Assembly: GCF_027244095.1 (NCBI RefSeq)
Contig: NC_069657.1
Coordinates: 6,334,001 to 6,398,000, forward strand
Source of the DNA: Hemicordylus capensis
Taxonomy: Eukaryota > Chordata > Lepidosauria > Squamata > Cordylidae
Length of the DNA: 64,000 nt
Direction: 5' to 3'
A program made the position numbers and the translations under genes. Shown piece after piece: positions 30,801 through 42,248 of this stretch (position 1 is the first letter of the stretch; the number at the start of each line of letters is the position of its first letter). The notes beneath the pieces are model-generated. The model was not told the DNA's origin. It searched no databases and worked only from the letters and a program-made list of their open reading frames with translations.

Positions 30801-31306
30801 AAGCAGAGGTCACCAACAGGCCAAAAACCACACCATGGGTTCATGAGAAACCACAAGGTGATGCACGCCAACTCAAAGGGTGTGCAAATACTGAGGCAAA
30901 CTTGCTCTAGATAGGAAGCCTCTTCTCTTTGAAGCCAACCCTTGACTCCCACAGTCACTTCAGTATAAATGGATACGTTCAATAACTGGAATATATTGGA
31001 AGGAATGCCAGGACCTATAATGCCACAGCTCTGTGCCCAGCCACTAGTGGGGGCTGGAGTTTTTCTCTAGGCAGTGAAGGGCGCCAAAATACTGGAGTGG
31101 CTCCACCCACCCAGGCTGGCCATTGCCTCACCTCTACAGGAAGGGTTATAAGGGCTTCCTCTTCAGGATGGGGCTTTGCCAAGGTGGCGAGAGTTTCTCC
31201 TGCCTCCAGCTTTGATCTCCTGGCTGACTTCACATCTATATATGACTCAGCCCTGGAAATAAAGTAATCTGAAGTTTTGTTTTACAAAATGCATGCAAAA
31301 TACCAA
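30801..31306. other. unassigned intergenic DNA
   Basis: It contains an isolated AATAAA (about 31257). No gene is recognised. Confidence 0.4.
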
Positions 31307-31633
31307 ATAGGAACATAGGAAGCTGCCTTCTACTGAGTCAGACCATTGGTCCATTTCTCTCAGGATTGTCTACCCAGACTAGCAGCAGCTTCTCCAAGAT
31401 TGCAGGCAGGAGTCTCTCTCAGCTCTGTCTTGGAGATGCTGCCAGGGAGGGAACTTGGAACTTTCTGCATGCAAGTATGCATGTGCTCTTCCCAGAGTGG
31501 CTCCCTTCCCTAAGGGGAATAGCTTACAGTGCTCACACATGCAGTCTCCCATTCAAATGCAAACCAGGGCAGACCCTGCTTAGCAAAGAGGAGGACCATT
31601 CATACTTGCTATCGCAAGAGTAGCTCTCCTCCC
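31307..31633 (-). mobile_element. 5S/tRNA composite SINE, near complete
   Basis: Reverse copy: tail TAGGAACATAGGAAGCTGCC at the left. The right-hand 5S-like head reads, in reverse complement, TTTGCTAAGCAGGGTCTGCC and GAATGGGAGACTGC. Confidence 0.9.
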
Positions 31634-32425
31634 AAGCTACTTATTGCCTGCCCCTGTCTTAGAGAATACACCCCCCTTATTAGAGTAAGCTCTTGACTCT
31701 GCAAGGCATGAAGCTTTATTTCTTTAACAGCGTGTAACAAAATTCTATCCGCAGCAAGGTAAGTATATATGTGCAAAACCTGAATGTACAGAGGAAAGAA
31801 ATCTCCTGCCTACACAACGTGTAACTCGATTGTTGTGCTATACAAATGCTATGGTGGTAACATAGCACTGAGTGTGCATATTCTGGGCTCCTCCCAGTGA
31901 ATCCACATTCTTGGCTCTTTTAATCTCGCCTTCCTTTCCAGCGCCGCTTTCCCACTGAATGGACTTCCTTAAAAATGGCATTTACAAGGAACACAAGCAG
32001 AAGGAACAGATGTTCTGGAACAAATTCTCTGTTCTGTCCTATGATCTGAACAAGGTACATATCGGATGCTGTTTAATCTCGTCTCTTGATCACTGTGTAT
32101 TCTGAGCCCTGAAATGCACATCACTTCAAAATAAAATAATCAAGCTGGTGTCGTGTTGATTCATGGTGACCTAAGATCTTGAGGCAGCATCCACTGGTTG
32201 GATTTCATTCACTCCTGTGCTTGCTCCTGTTCCTCGCTAAATTTAAAGGTCTTTAGAGCGTCTAATGAGCCCTTCTCCAAGTAGCACCAGGCCCTCTGAA
32301 GTGCGCCTCTGAGAGCTGAGCTTAGAGATGGCACGTTCCAAAAGTGTAAGGAGCTGGAAGTTAAACATTGGCAAGCATGGAAAAATAGCCCCCAAATATC
32401 ACACTGTCGTGTCAATTTCCATGGA
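31634..32425. other. unassigned intergenic DNA
   Basis: A short Bov-B-like motif (GTCGTGTTGATTCATGGTGA, about 32147) is the only recognised piece. Confidence 0.4.
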
Positions 32426-34224
32426 GAGGAGAGCTGGTCTTGTGGTGGCAAATATGAATTGTCCCCTTTGCTAAGCAGGGTCTGCCATGGTTTGCATTTG
32501 ACTGGGAGGATCCATGTGTGAGCCTTGTAAAATATGCCCCTGAGGGGATGGGGCCGCTCTGGGAAGAGCACCTGCCTGCTTGCAAGCAAAAGATTCCAAG
32601 TTCCCTCACTGGCAGCATCTCCAAGATGGTGCTGAGAGAGACTCCTGCCTGCAGTCTTGGAGAAGCCGCTGCCAGTATGTGCAGGCAGTACTGAGCTAGA
32701 TGGGCCAATGGCCTGACTCAGTAGAAGGCAGTTTCCAATCCAGAAGCGTAACTAGGGAAAACGGCGCCCAGGGCAAGCACTGAAATTGCGCCCCCCGAAC
32801 ATCTGCCCAATCGCCGCTGCAATTATAGAATGATATCCTCTCTTTTTAAAAGGTGACACCCTAATTTCAGTCTTCTCATCTGGTTCCTCCCTTCTCACTG
32901 TCTGCTGTATGTCTGCTTTACATGAGAAAATTTCTGCAAGGCGGAAGCAGAAGCGCGCGTCTCAGCGGGGCAGGGAGGTCACCACCAGCCGCTGCTTGGC
33001 TCGCGCTCTTCTCCGTGACCTCCTCTCACCCCTTTGCATCCCTCGCCCGGGGCAGCAATGTAGCTCTATGCAGTCAGTGGGGGGGGGAGAACCTAAGCTA
33101 GGGGCCCGGCCTGGCTGCAGCCCATCCGCTTAGGGCTGGTGGCTGCCTCAGATGCCGCCAGAAGCCCCGGCTCGGGCGCGGGCTGCTGCTTGCTGGCTTT
33201 GCTGCCGCCACGGTCCTCCATTCGAACGCCCAGGCAGATGGCAGGGCCTCGGCGACGTCGCTCGGCTGGCTCAGTCAGAGGCTCTCTCTCCTCGCGGAGA
33301 GAGGAGAGATGAGACGAGCAGAGGCGAGCGGGCGAGCTTTCGTTAATCCAGAGGAGAGAGAGCCTCTGAGAGAGCCCCAGCGGAGAGCTCCTCCCCCCTC
33401 TCTCTCTGGGCGTTAAGTGCCGGAGTAGTCTTTCCTCCGCACTCTCGTCTCCCCACCACTCCCGACAACTGCCCTTTTGGATATCCTCTCGAGTCCCACA
33501 GCAAGCCCGGGGCACCAGGAATCACTGGGGACAGCGGGAGGCAGGAGGAGGACCCAGGTGCAGCGTGAGACAGACAAGCCGCGCAATGCCCAAGCCCACC
33601 AAACACCAGTATAATTTCAAATAAATATTAATTTAAAAAAGAGATCACACCTATGATGAGGCAGGTTGGCCTCCTCCTTTCGAATCCTTCCTCCTTGTGC
33701 GCACACACAGCCCCAGCCAGCAGCAGCAACACAAACGCTCTCTGACTCCCTCCCTGCCTCATCGCCAATGCACGCAAGACAAAGTCCATGTGCAGGAGGC
33801 GAGCTGGAGGAGGACATGCATACGCGACTGGGGGCGGGGCGGCAGGGCGGGGAGTGAGCGGAGCAAGCCCAGGTCATGAGAGGTCCATCAGTGATGATGA
33901 AGAGAGACGAAGAGGTCCACCGACGCCGAAGCAAGCAGGCAGCAAACTTTAGGAGCCCGCGCCCAGCCAGCCAGAGCCGAGCAATGGGGGGGGCGCCGGG
34001 ACCGCTCGTGGGGGAGGGGGCGTCACACGCGGACTGTGCAGACTGCTTTGTGGACTGCTGCTGCTGCGCTGCGATGCAAACAAAAAGAAATTTTCCGGGA
34101 AAGGAAGGGGATCGGCGGGGGCACTTTTTGGCGCCCCCTACCAAGTGGCGCCCAGGGCACGTGCCCTGCCTGTCCCCCCCATAGTTACACCCCTGTTCCT
34201 TTCCTATGCTCCTATGTTCCATGC
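32426..34224 (+). mobile_element. 5S/tRNA composite SINE split by a hAT element
   Basis: SINE sequence runs 32426-32740 (5S-like TTTGCTAAGCAGGGTCTGCC, body, tail to GGCAGTTTCC) and its last tail bases resume at 34196-34224 (TTCCTATGCTCCTATG). The 1.46-kb hAT element between them inserted into the finished SINE. Confidence 0.85.
32741..34195. mobile_element. 1.46-kb non-autonomous hAT with GC-rich interior
   Basis: Left end CAGAAGCGTAACTAGGG ... GGCGCCCAGGGCAAGCAC; right end GGCGCCCAGGGCACGTGCC ... ATAGTTACACCCCTG. Flanks TTCCAATC (32733-32740) / TTCCTTTC (34196-34203) fit a diverged 8-bp duplication. The interior, about 32940-34130, is GC-rich and CpG-dense, unlike the surrounding DNA, and encodes no recognised transposase. 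No exon or known protein was recognised in it. Confidence 0.82.
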
Positions 34225-34716
34225 TCCTAGGCGAATCTCCTTAGAAAGGTTGGCCAAAAGTCTAAAGCATGGTAGCACAATTCCAGTGGATGGCATCATT
34301 TGTGTTAGATGCCACATGGGAACAGGCCCTAGTTCCGTGGTAAAGCACAAGTTTTGCCCCTCCCCCAGTCTCCCTGGCACCTGGGGGGGCACCACTCCCC
34401 TCCCCTCCACATGCTCTCTCCACACACACCCTTCCTTTTTGAATCCAGGGAGTGCAGTGGGTGGGGGTCAGGGTGGGGGGGAGGACCATCAGTGGTGGAC
34501 AAGAGAGGCTCTCCCCTCCCCCCTGCCCCTCCCCCCTTCTTAGTTCACTCTGTGGGTGGGTCGGTCCTGCCCAGACCATCAGTTCACCCCACCTTCGCTT
34601 TCCCCATTGCTGCCCCCCTGCAGTCCTCTTCACACAGAGTGCTTTCCTTTCTTATCCTCAGACAAAGAGTGGGCCACTTGCATTTATGTTTAGAATGGGA
34701 GTGTTAACGTTCACAT
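34225..34716. other. unassigned GC-rich intergenic DNA
   Basis: Pyrimidine-rich runs; nothing recognised. Confidence 0.4.
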
Positions 34717-34832
34717 TTTTAGATTGTGAGCCCTTTGGGGACTGGGACCCATCTATCCATCCATCCATCCATCCATCCATCCATCCATGGGGTCTTTGGT
34801 TGAAAAGTGGCATATAAATATTTGTTGTAGTA
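34717..34832 (+). repeat. recurrent L2-tailed unit, 3' part, with (CATC)n
   Basis: TTTAGATTGTGAGCCCTTTG, a CATC run (34752-34790) and GGCATATAAATATTTGTTG. Confidence 0.75.
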
Positions 34833-35489
34833 GTATTTCTCTCTCCAAAATCCAACGGATGGGACAAAGCCCCCACCCCAGAAATGTGGGCTGAGCATCA
34901 GACTCTCTGATTCCAACTGAAATGCATCACCCCCTGAAACCCCGGGAAGGAGGGGGAGCTCTCAGAGCAGCCAGCACCAGGCAATATGGGGGGAGCTTTT
35001 CGCTGGAATCAGAGGCTCTGAACAGGACTCTGGGAAGACACCTGTAGGTTCTGAACGGGAGGCTGGGAGCCATGTGGAGACACCTGGAACTGTAATGCCT
35101 TCCAGCATTTTCCTGAAGTCCTCAGGCACATATTTATGTAAGGGGGGAGGTCTTTTTCAGCAAGGGGGGAGGTGCCATAATCTCTCCCCTCCCCTCCCCT
35201 CCTCCCCTCCACACTTGCTCAGCTGTGTGAAGGCTCTTTGCAAATACGCAGTGTGCGTGACCACATAGCCCTTCTCCCACCGACTCACTGCTGCATGTCA
35301 TGTTAGCAAGTATCCTTCCTAATGTCTGCAGACCAACCCGATCCATGGGAGCAGAGGCCAGTGCACAGTTGGCAGCCCCAGATACAACTCGACTTTGTTT
35401 GTGACCTCAAACACATGTGCCCTGGAATCCCTGCAGTTAGAGGAGGGCATTTGAACAGGACATGCAGATGTCCCCAGCAGGAATCTGGG
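34833..35489. other. unassigned intergenic DNA
   Basis: Nothing recognised. Confidence 0.4.
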
Positions 35490-36590
35490 GTGAGCAGTGG
35501 AAGTGGCCAGATTTGAAGATGACACCAAACTATTTAGGGTAGTGAAATCTACAACAGATTGTGAGGAACTCCAAAGGGATCTCTCCAAACTGGGGGAGTG
35601 GGCGACAAAGTGGCAAATGCAGTTCAATATAAGCAAGTGTAAAGTGATGAACATTGGGGCAACACCACCACCCCCAGCTTCAAGTATACGTTGATGGGAT
35701 CTGAGCTATTGGTAACTGACCAGGAGAGAGATCTTGGGGTTGTGGTGGAAAGCTCATTGAAAGTGTTGACTCAGTGTGCAGCAGCTGTGAAAAAGGCTAC
35801 TTTTTATGCTAGGAATCATTAGGAAAGGGATTGAATGCTAATATGCTAATATTATAATACCCTTATAGAAATCTATGCTGCGGCCACATCTGGAGTACTG
35901 AGTACAGCTTTGGTCACCGTATATTAAGAAGGATAGTGCAGAACTGGGAAAAGTGCAGAAGAGAGACTGTTTTAAATGAAAGGCGGCATATACATTTAAC
36001 AATAAAAAATAAATAAACCCAAATGATCAGGAGCCTGGAGCACCTTCCTTATGAGGCTAGGCTACAGCATCTGGGGCTCTTTATCTTGGAAAAGAAGCGG
36101 CTAAGGGGAAAGTGTATAACATTATGCATGGAGTGGAGAGGGTAGACAGAGAGACATTTTTCACCCTCTCCCACAACACTAGAACCAGGGGTCACCCCAT
36201 GAAACGGAAGGTCGGAAAATTTAGGGCTGAAGGAAGGAAATACTTTTTCACACAGCACATAATTAATCTTTGGAATTCTTTGCCATGGGATGTGGTGGTG
36301 GCCAGCAGCTTGGATGGCTTTAAAAAGGGCTTAAACAAATTCATGGAGGACAGGTCCATCAGTGGCTACCAGTCTTGGTGGCTATAGGTTACCTCCAGGC
36401 TTCAGAGGCAGGATGCTTCTGAATACCAGTTGCAGGGGAGCAATAGCAGGAGAGAGGGCATGCACAGACCTCTTGCCTGTGGGCTCCCCAGAGGCATCTG
36501 GTGGGCCACTGTGTGAAACAGGATGCTGGACAAGATAAGCCTTGTGCCTGATCCAGCAGGGCTGTTCTTGTGTAGGTCTCTGGAGTCACA
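35490..36590 (+). mobile_element. CR1 LINE, ORF2 C-terminal third and 3' tail
   Basis: The 5' part encodes FEDDTKLFRVVKSTTDCEEL and LGEWATKWQMQFNISKCKVM. Later at 36112-36387 come IMHGVERVDRETFFTLSHNT, RGHPMKRKVGKF, LWNSLPWDVVVASSLDGFKK and FMEDRSISGYQSWWL. The untranslated tail (TGTGAAACAGGATGCTGGAC, GCCTGATCCAGCAGGGCTGT) follows. A small intrusion near 35960-36020 and several frame breaks make it inactive. Confidence 0.9.
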
Positions 36591-37043
36591 GCTACATTTA
36601 TGTACTGTTTGTAAAGGTACTGAGAAGGTCGGACCCTTGAGCTTTTTACTGGAAAGCGAAAGCTGTTGAGGAACTTTTTTGAGGACATATCACCATCTAC
36701 TGGGCAAACACTGTGCTACAAAATTTCAAGCGGCATTCTGAATGCAAGGTCTGAACGCAACTGCCAGAAGAACCAGGTTAGGAATGATGGGAAATGTCTC
36801 CACCCCAACTTAAATGCAGCCGCCACAGACGGCCAACTCATATGGTCCCATATTTACCTGAACCCAAGACTAGGTTTCTGCCAAGTTCTTTGTATGGTAC
36901 AACAGCCATACAATATTAGGTTGCCACCTGTCCATTGCTGTAGGGATTGTTCATATTTTAGGGGATCCAAAAGCAAGATATCAACCCAGGACTGATCATC
37001 CACTGTGCAAAGAGGGAGCTATCATGCCAGCAGAACCAGACTT
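36591..37043. other. unassigned intergenic DNA
   Basis: Nothing recognised. Confidence 0.4.
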
Positions 37044-37690
37044 AGGGCTGGTTCTCATGACCGGAAGCTGGTTACAGCATCCAGCTAGGCTCCAAGCCCT
37101 GCGTACACTTCTAAGAAATGGCCGTGTGCCCACCAGAATCGGGGAAGGAGCGGGCAGGTGTGTGTGTGTGAGAGATTGTGTGCTAGCCGCAATCTGGGTA
37201 GGACAGTGTGGGATGTGCTTTCAACCTTGATACAGTGCTGGGTACACAGTGTGGGTTGGCTGCCTCCATCGGAGTTTAGCTAAAGGAGGGGAGGCCTGTA
37301 ATGCCCCCCTCTCCAATGGCAGACTGCACACACTCCACCCCCATATGCGGCACATGTACCCCCTTACCATCGGCAGCCCTACCACCACTGCATCAGCCCA
37401 CCCAGGCAACTTCCTCAGGCAGTGGAAAGGAAGAAAGCATCGAATGGGAGCTTCCTTCCCAGAGCCCGGGAGTTGGCTGTGTTGGGGGGTTGTAATTTTT
37501 ACCCCCAGTTAATTAGCAGAGCACTAATGAAGCTACCCACTCCAGTTGCAGAGTAGAATGCAGAGTTTAGTTGTTGCCGCTACTTAGAGAAGACAGATGG
37601 AGATTCCTGTGGAACTAAATATTTATTGGTGAAGTACACGTTGGATAGGAAAGACCTAATCCTAATCTATAGGACTACATAATGAATAGG

Positions 37691-37719
37691 TAAGGAGAGA
37701 GAGAGAGAGAGAGAGAGAT
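37691..37719. repeat. (GA)n microsatellite
   Basis: About 14 GA units in the left arm of the inverted repeat. Confidence 0.9.
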
Positions 37720-38300
37720 GTTTCCATCTGCTCTCTAGGAGGAAAGGAAAGATTGTGACTCAGCACAGGAAGTGCGGAAGAGTCAGATCAGGTGTCACAG
37801 AGTAGGGACAGCTAAGGAGACCCTGACTCACTGCCTCTACTCGCAGTGCCCCAGTGGTCATTAGGATAGTTGGTGCAAAAGGTTGATGCACTGGAACTCC
37901 ATCCCCAACAGGCTGGATGTGGGGTGGTGGAGTGGTGCAGCAGGCAGATGGTGGGAGGCAGTGGTGGGTGGCAGCAGGAGTGGGTGGCAGGCCAGTGGCG
38001 GGGAGTGGGGGTGGGAGGGAGAAGGCAAGAGCCAGATCCCAGATGTAGGGCGGCTCCTCTTCTTCGAACATGTCCGCCCAACTATAGCTCTTCCCCTGGC
38101 CACCGTCCTCCCTAGATCTGTTGGAGATGGAGTTCTGGTGTATCCACCTTTTGCACCAACTATCCTAATGACCACTAGGGGCATTGGGAGTCGAGACAGT
38201 GAGTAACGGTTTCCCCATCTGTCTATGACCCCTGATCTGACTCTTCCGCACTTCTCTCTCCCTCCTTACCTATTCATTATGCAGTCCTTTAGATTAGATT

Positions 38301-38837
38301 CAGGGGCGGAGCCACTATTGGGCCAACGGGTTCAAAGAACCCGGGCAGGTGACCAATCAGGGGCTGCGAGAGCGGCCCCGACACGCCCCCCGCGTCTGAT
38401 GTCAGACGCAGGGGCGGTAGTTTAGCTCCCGAGCGGGGGCCGCGCAGCCCCTTCGGGAACTAAAGTAAGGCTGGAGCCCTTCAGGAGCTAAAAGACTGAC
38501 GCTGCGTTCGCAACGCAGCCCAGGAGCGGCTCTTCCCTGCAAAGGCAAACTGACGCTTGCTTCCTGCAGGGAAGAGCTGCTCCTGGGCTGTGCTGTGAAA
38601 GCAGCGCCAGCCTTCATCTAACTGCCGAAGGGGCCGCGTGGCCCCTTCAGCAGTTAAGATTCAACTCCCGAACGGAGCCTCAAGGCTCCATTTGGGAGCC
38701 AGACCACGCCCCCGCCTCTGACATCATATGCGGGGGCGTGGCTATCCCCTGCGTCTGACATCAGGCGCAGGAGGCGGGGCTATCGGGGCGCCCACTGCGG
38801 CCGCACACGGGCCGCCAGCGGGCTGGCTACGCCCCTG
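38301..38837. mobile_element. 537-bp hAT element, perfect target duplication
   Basis: Ends CAGGGGCGGAGCCACTATTG and GCTGGCTACGCCCCTG. The perfect duplication ATTAGATT sits at 38293-38300 and 38838-38845. The interior is GC-rich with several internal palindromes (GTCTGATGTCAGAC, CAGGGAAGAGC). It interrupts the right arm of the inverted repeat and so is younger. Confidence 0.93.
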
Positions 38838-39198
38838 ATTAGATTAGGTCTTTCCTATCCAAGTGTACTTAATCAATAAAGACTTAGTATTTAGTTCTAC
38901 AAGAATCTCCATGTGTTTTCTTTAAGTAGCTACAACAACTAAACCATCCTCTGCTACCTACCCTGTAACCGGAGTGTGTGCCCTCTTCCCTAGTACTCTG
39001 CTGTTTACCTACTGGGGGTAAAATTAACAACCCCCACCAAGATCCTGGCTTGCACACCATCACTTCCACCTCCTCCCACCTTGATGTTTGCCAGCACATG
39101 GCCATTTCTTGGGAGCCTGCACAGGACTGAGAACCTGGTGGGACACTCCTTGTTGTCCCCGGTTGCTGGGTGTGAGCACCAGCCTATAATTCCTGAGA

Positions 39199-40056
39199 CA
39201 CAACAGCAGCCCCTGGACGTGCTGGGAAATGCAGCTCTGCTCCAAGACCTCCTAGATGACCCACGCCAGGCTCTCCTGCAGTAGCCCAAATGCACAAGGA
39301 ACCCTCCTTCCTCCCAAGCATGAAGACATTGTGCATGTTGGCATTGCAATGAACCAAAGCATGAACAGAAATCCGTGAAAAAACCTCGAACAAGGTAAAT
39401 ATATATGCATATAAATACTAGTGAATAAACATGAAAGCATGCTACAAATATTTGCCAGGTTTACAAACCAAGATATAATGACAAAGAGTCACAAAAATTG
39501 CAGCAGACTAGAATGTCAGTACAAACAGACTGGGAAGAATATACAAATTACAAGTGAAAAAGTTCAAGGCCAAATCTTCACAGCTGGAGTACAAAACTTA
39601 ACACAGTACTTTGAAGCCAGAGATGCCAAACAAATCTTCATTCTTCACAAAACTGGAAATATGAATCCCTTAACAGGCGTCCTAGGTAATCTCGCCAGTT
39701 TTGAAAGAGTTTTCCTCAGAAGTACACCATATCTGTATATATAAACAACAAGTAATAACACAATATACATTCTAAATTAACAATCTTATTCATTGAACTT
39801 AAACAGAAACAAACCTTATATCCGGAACAGCCTTGCTCAGTCAAGCAGCTCATAACAAGTGTCTGCACAAGCATGCTTGCCTCCTCAATGAGCTTAAAGC
39901 AGACTCGAGCTTAAATACACTAATCACGAATTAAATCATCCGTTTAGAAACAGGTGTGGGGGATATGTGAACCCAACCATCACATCCTAATAAAATGAAG
40001 CAAACATCCATCCGGTGACATAATGACAAAATGCCCAGTTCACAAACATGTATCTA
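39199..40056. other. A/T-rich DNA next to a Penelope-like element
   Basis: 39420-40056 may be the 3' untranslated part of the Penelope-like copy on the minus strand. 39199-39419 is unassigned. Confidence 0.35.
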
Positions 40057-40365
40057 CTACAGAAAACTTGAAAAATCGCAATTAACATTTAACCCTGTAG
40101 GCAAACATGTTCTAAAATTGTAAATGAACCAAGCTTCTTTTTGAAGAAGAATTTTCTGAATGTCTTGCTTTTCAAAAAGACATGATGAATATTTAAATAG
40201 AACAAAAAACCTCAGATCATCTGGTAAATGGGATTTATCCACAAAATGTTGAACTAGTAGAGCATCAAGTACTTTATTCTTAATGCTCGACCTATGCTCA
40301 AGTATACGAATCTTAATACATCTAGTGCTAATCCCAATATACCATAAATCACAAGGGCAGATCAC

Positions 40366-40943
40366 TGGAGTTACACTGGCTGCCAATAGGATTCCGGACA
40401 AAATACAAAGTGCTAGTTATAACTTATAAAGCCCTAAACGGCTTAGGCCCTGGGTATTTAAGAGAGCGTCTTCTTCGTTATGAGCCCCACCGTCCATTGA
40501 GGTCATCTGAGGAGGTCTGTCTCCAGTTACTGCCAACCTGTTTGGTGGCTGCACAGAGACGGGCCTTCTCGGCTGCTGCCCCGAGATTGTGGAATGCGCT
40601 CCCTGATGAGATGTGATCCTCTCCATCTTTGGCAATTTTCAAATAACACCCGAAAACCCATCTTTTCGCCCAAGCTTTCTCAGCTTCCTAAATTTTGGAG
40701 GTTTTAATATCTGGTCTGTTTTAAAATTCAAAACCCGATTTCGGGGTTTTTAATCACTGTAATTGTTTAATTGTTTTAAAATGTATTTAAATTGTTAATT
40801 GTTCTATTGTTTTTTAATTTGTTTTAGCTCTTTACTGTTTTAGTGGTTTGTTTTAATTGTAGACTGCCCTGAGCCATTTTGGAAGGGCAGTATATAAATG
40901 AATGAATGAATGAATGAATGAATAAATAAATAAATAAAAACAT
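40366..40943 (+). mobile_element. L2 LINE 3' end nested in the Penelope-like copy
   Basis: Encodes LVITYKALNGLGPGYLRERL, SSEEVCLQLLPTCLVAAQRR and RLWNALPDEM, then a T-rich region, the tail GCCCTGAGCCATTTTGG ... GGGCAGTATATAA, and AATG repeats. Confidence 0.88.
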
Positions 40944-41059
40944 ATACAGTCCATCTTGTTTCACAATTTGCAAAGAAATTAAAAGGAACACACTTCTTCG
41001 AAATCGGATCACAATATTCAGTGATCTGGAGACCCAAAGGACAAGCTGCACTGTTACCA

Positions 41060-41130
41060 CATAAGAACATAAGAACAGCCCTGCTGGATCAGGCCCAAGG
41101 AAGCCCATCTAGTCCAGCATCCTGTTTCAT
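41060..41130 (-). mobile_element. CR1 3' tail nested in the Penelope-like copy
   Basis: ATAAGAACATAAGAACAGCC ... CATCTAGTCCAGCATCCTG, the reverse of the CR1 tail. Confidence 0.8.
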
Positions 41131-41502
41131 GAATAGAAACCCTGCGGAGCATCCTTCTCTAAAGATTTCATAATAATGTTAGAATGAGTAAAAAAAATCC
41201 TCAGACTTTTAGTTCTCCTGAATGCCACGATGGGGACATTACTACACCCTGGCACATCCGCAACTAAGTGCCAGTGCCTAAGAATCACCTTTTTAATCTG
41301 ATAAGACAAAGGAGTATAGTCAATGGACCATACCCTACGGTCCAATTGCTTCTTTGGTTGATCCTGAAGTAACTCACTATGTCTAGTTCTACTGGCCCTG
41401 GATTTAGCTCTATCTACCACCTCTCTAGAGTACCCTCTCTGAACGAGTTGCAAAGATAAATTCTGAGCTTCTCTTCTATAATCAACTATATCAGTAGAAT
41501 TC

Positions 41503-41660
41503 ATAGGAACATAGGAACATAGGAAACTGCCATATACTGAGTCAGACCATTGGTCTATCTAGCTCAGTATTGTCTTCACAGACTGGCAGTGGCTTCTCCA
41601 AGGTTGCAGGAGGAATCTTTCTCAGCCCTATCTTGGAGAAGCCAGGAAGGGAACTTGAAA
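41503..41660 (-). mobile_element. 5S/tRNA composite SINE, 3' half, nested
   Basis: The tail is GGAACATAGGAAACTGCC and the body CACAGACTGGCAGTGGCTTC; the copy ends in the tRNA-like part, with no 5S-like head. Confidence 0.85.
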
Positions 41661-42248
41661 ATTCCATTTGACATGTAAAAATTATCCTTCAAATGTAAAT
41701 TATCCTTCAAATTCAAAGGTAAAATTTCAAAGGTAAATTATCCTTCAAATGTCGAGGGTGCCTAGAATTATAATGCAGGTAAGTATTTTTATCGGTGGGT
41801 TTTCTCTATAAAGAAAAACTCAACCTGCATTCAACATTAACCCGAATAAAAGTGTCCACTTAACCTCACTTAAGCTAGAGTGGCTGGTAAATTTGATGTC
41901 GTCATGAATTCCACTCATCCAAATTGTTGAAACTGTGCAGTATCAGCAAACACAACTAAAATGTCACCAATAAACCGTTTAAATATTAATATCTCAGAAA
42001 AAATGGGTTAACATTTTCATTCCAAATAAATGAATCCTCCAAAGAAGCCAAAAATAAATTTGCAACACTGGGAGTTAGGGAGCTCTCCATTGCAACTCCT
42101 CTAATCTGAAAAATAAAACAGCTTATCAAAACGAAAATAATTCTTCTCAAAAATAAGATCAACCAATTCTAATAGAAAATATTTGGGAAGATCTTTATTA
42201 AGTCTGGATTCCAAAACATTCTGAACCACTACTCTAGCCTCAAATTTA

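Larger units (their letters stand above)
37044..39198. repeat. long imperfect inverted repeat, interrupted by a hAT element
   Basis: The inner arms, about 37487-37915 and 38120-39032, are inverted copies. Examples: GGAAGTGCGGAAGAGTCAGA (37767) against TCTGACTCTTCCGCACTTC (38238), and CTATCC/GGATAG segments around AAAGACCTAATC and GATTAGGTCTTTCC. Weaker outer similarity extends to ends reading AGGGCTGGTTCTCA (37044) and TGAGCACCAGCCTAT (39175). The right arm is split by the hAT at 38301-38837. Element class is not assigned. Confidence 0.7.
40057..42246 (-). mobile_element. Penelope-like retroelement fossil (reverse transcriptase and GIY-YIG region), broken by insertions
   Basis: From 42246 downwards the minus strand shows a reverse-transcriptase palm (near 42100, RGVAMESSLTPSVANLF; near 41970, a RFIGDILVVF-like active-site box), a linker (41504-41127, RGYSREVVDRAKSRASRTRH, SYQIKKVILRHWHLV), a cysteine-containing segment (about 41060-40945), and a GIY-YIG-type endonuclease region (40365-40057: LWYIGISTRCIKIRILEHRS, LLVQHFVDKSH, LLQKEAWFIYNFRT). 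This order is that of Penelope-like elements. It is interrupted by an L2, a CR1 tail and a SINE, and looks old and inactive. Confidence 0.85.

Noticed and set aside
33617-34222. 201-codon minus-strand frame inside the hAT element
   Set aside because: No recognisable domain; GC-rich cargo with several overlapping frames, and it runs past the element end.
37487-39032. Pair of opposed LTRs
   Set aside because: The arms include an AATAAA-like site, but I see no convincing LTR ends, primer site or element genes, so the structure is left unassigned.
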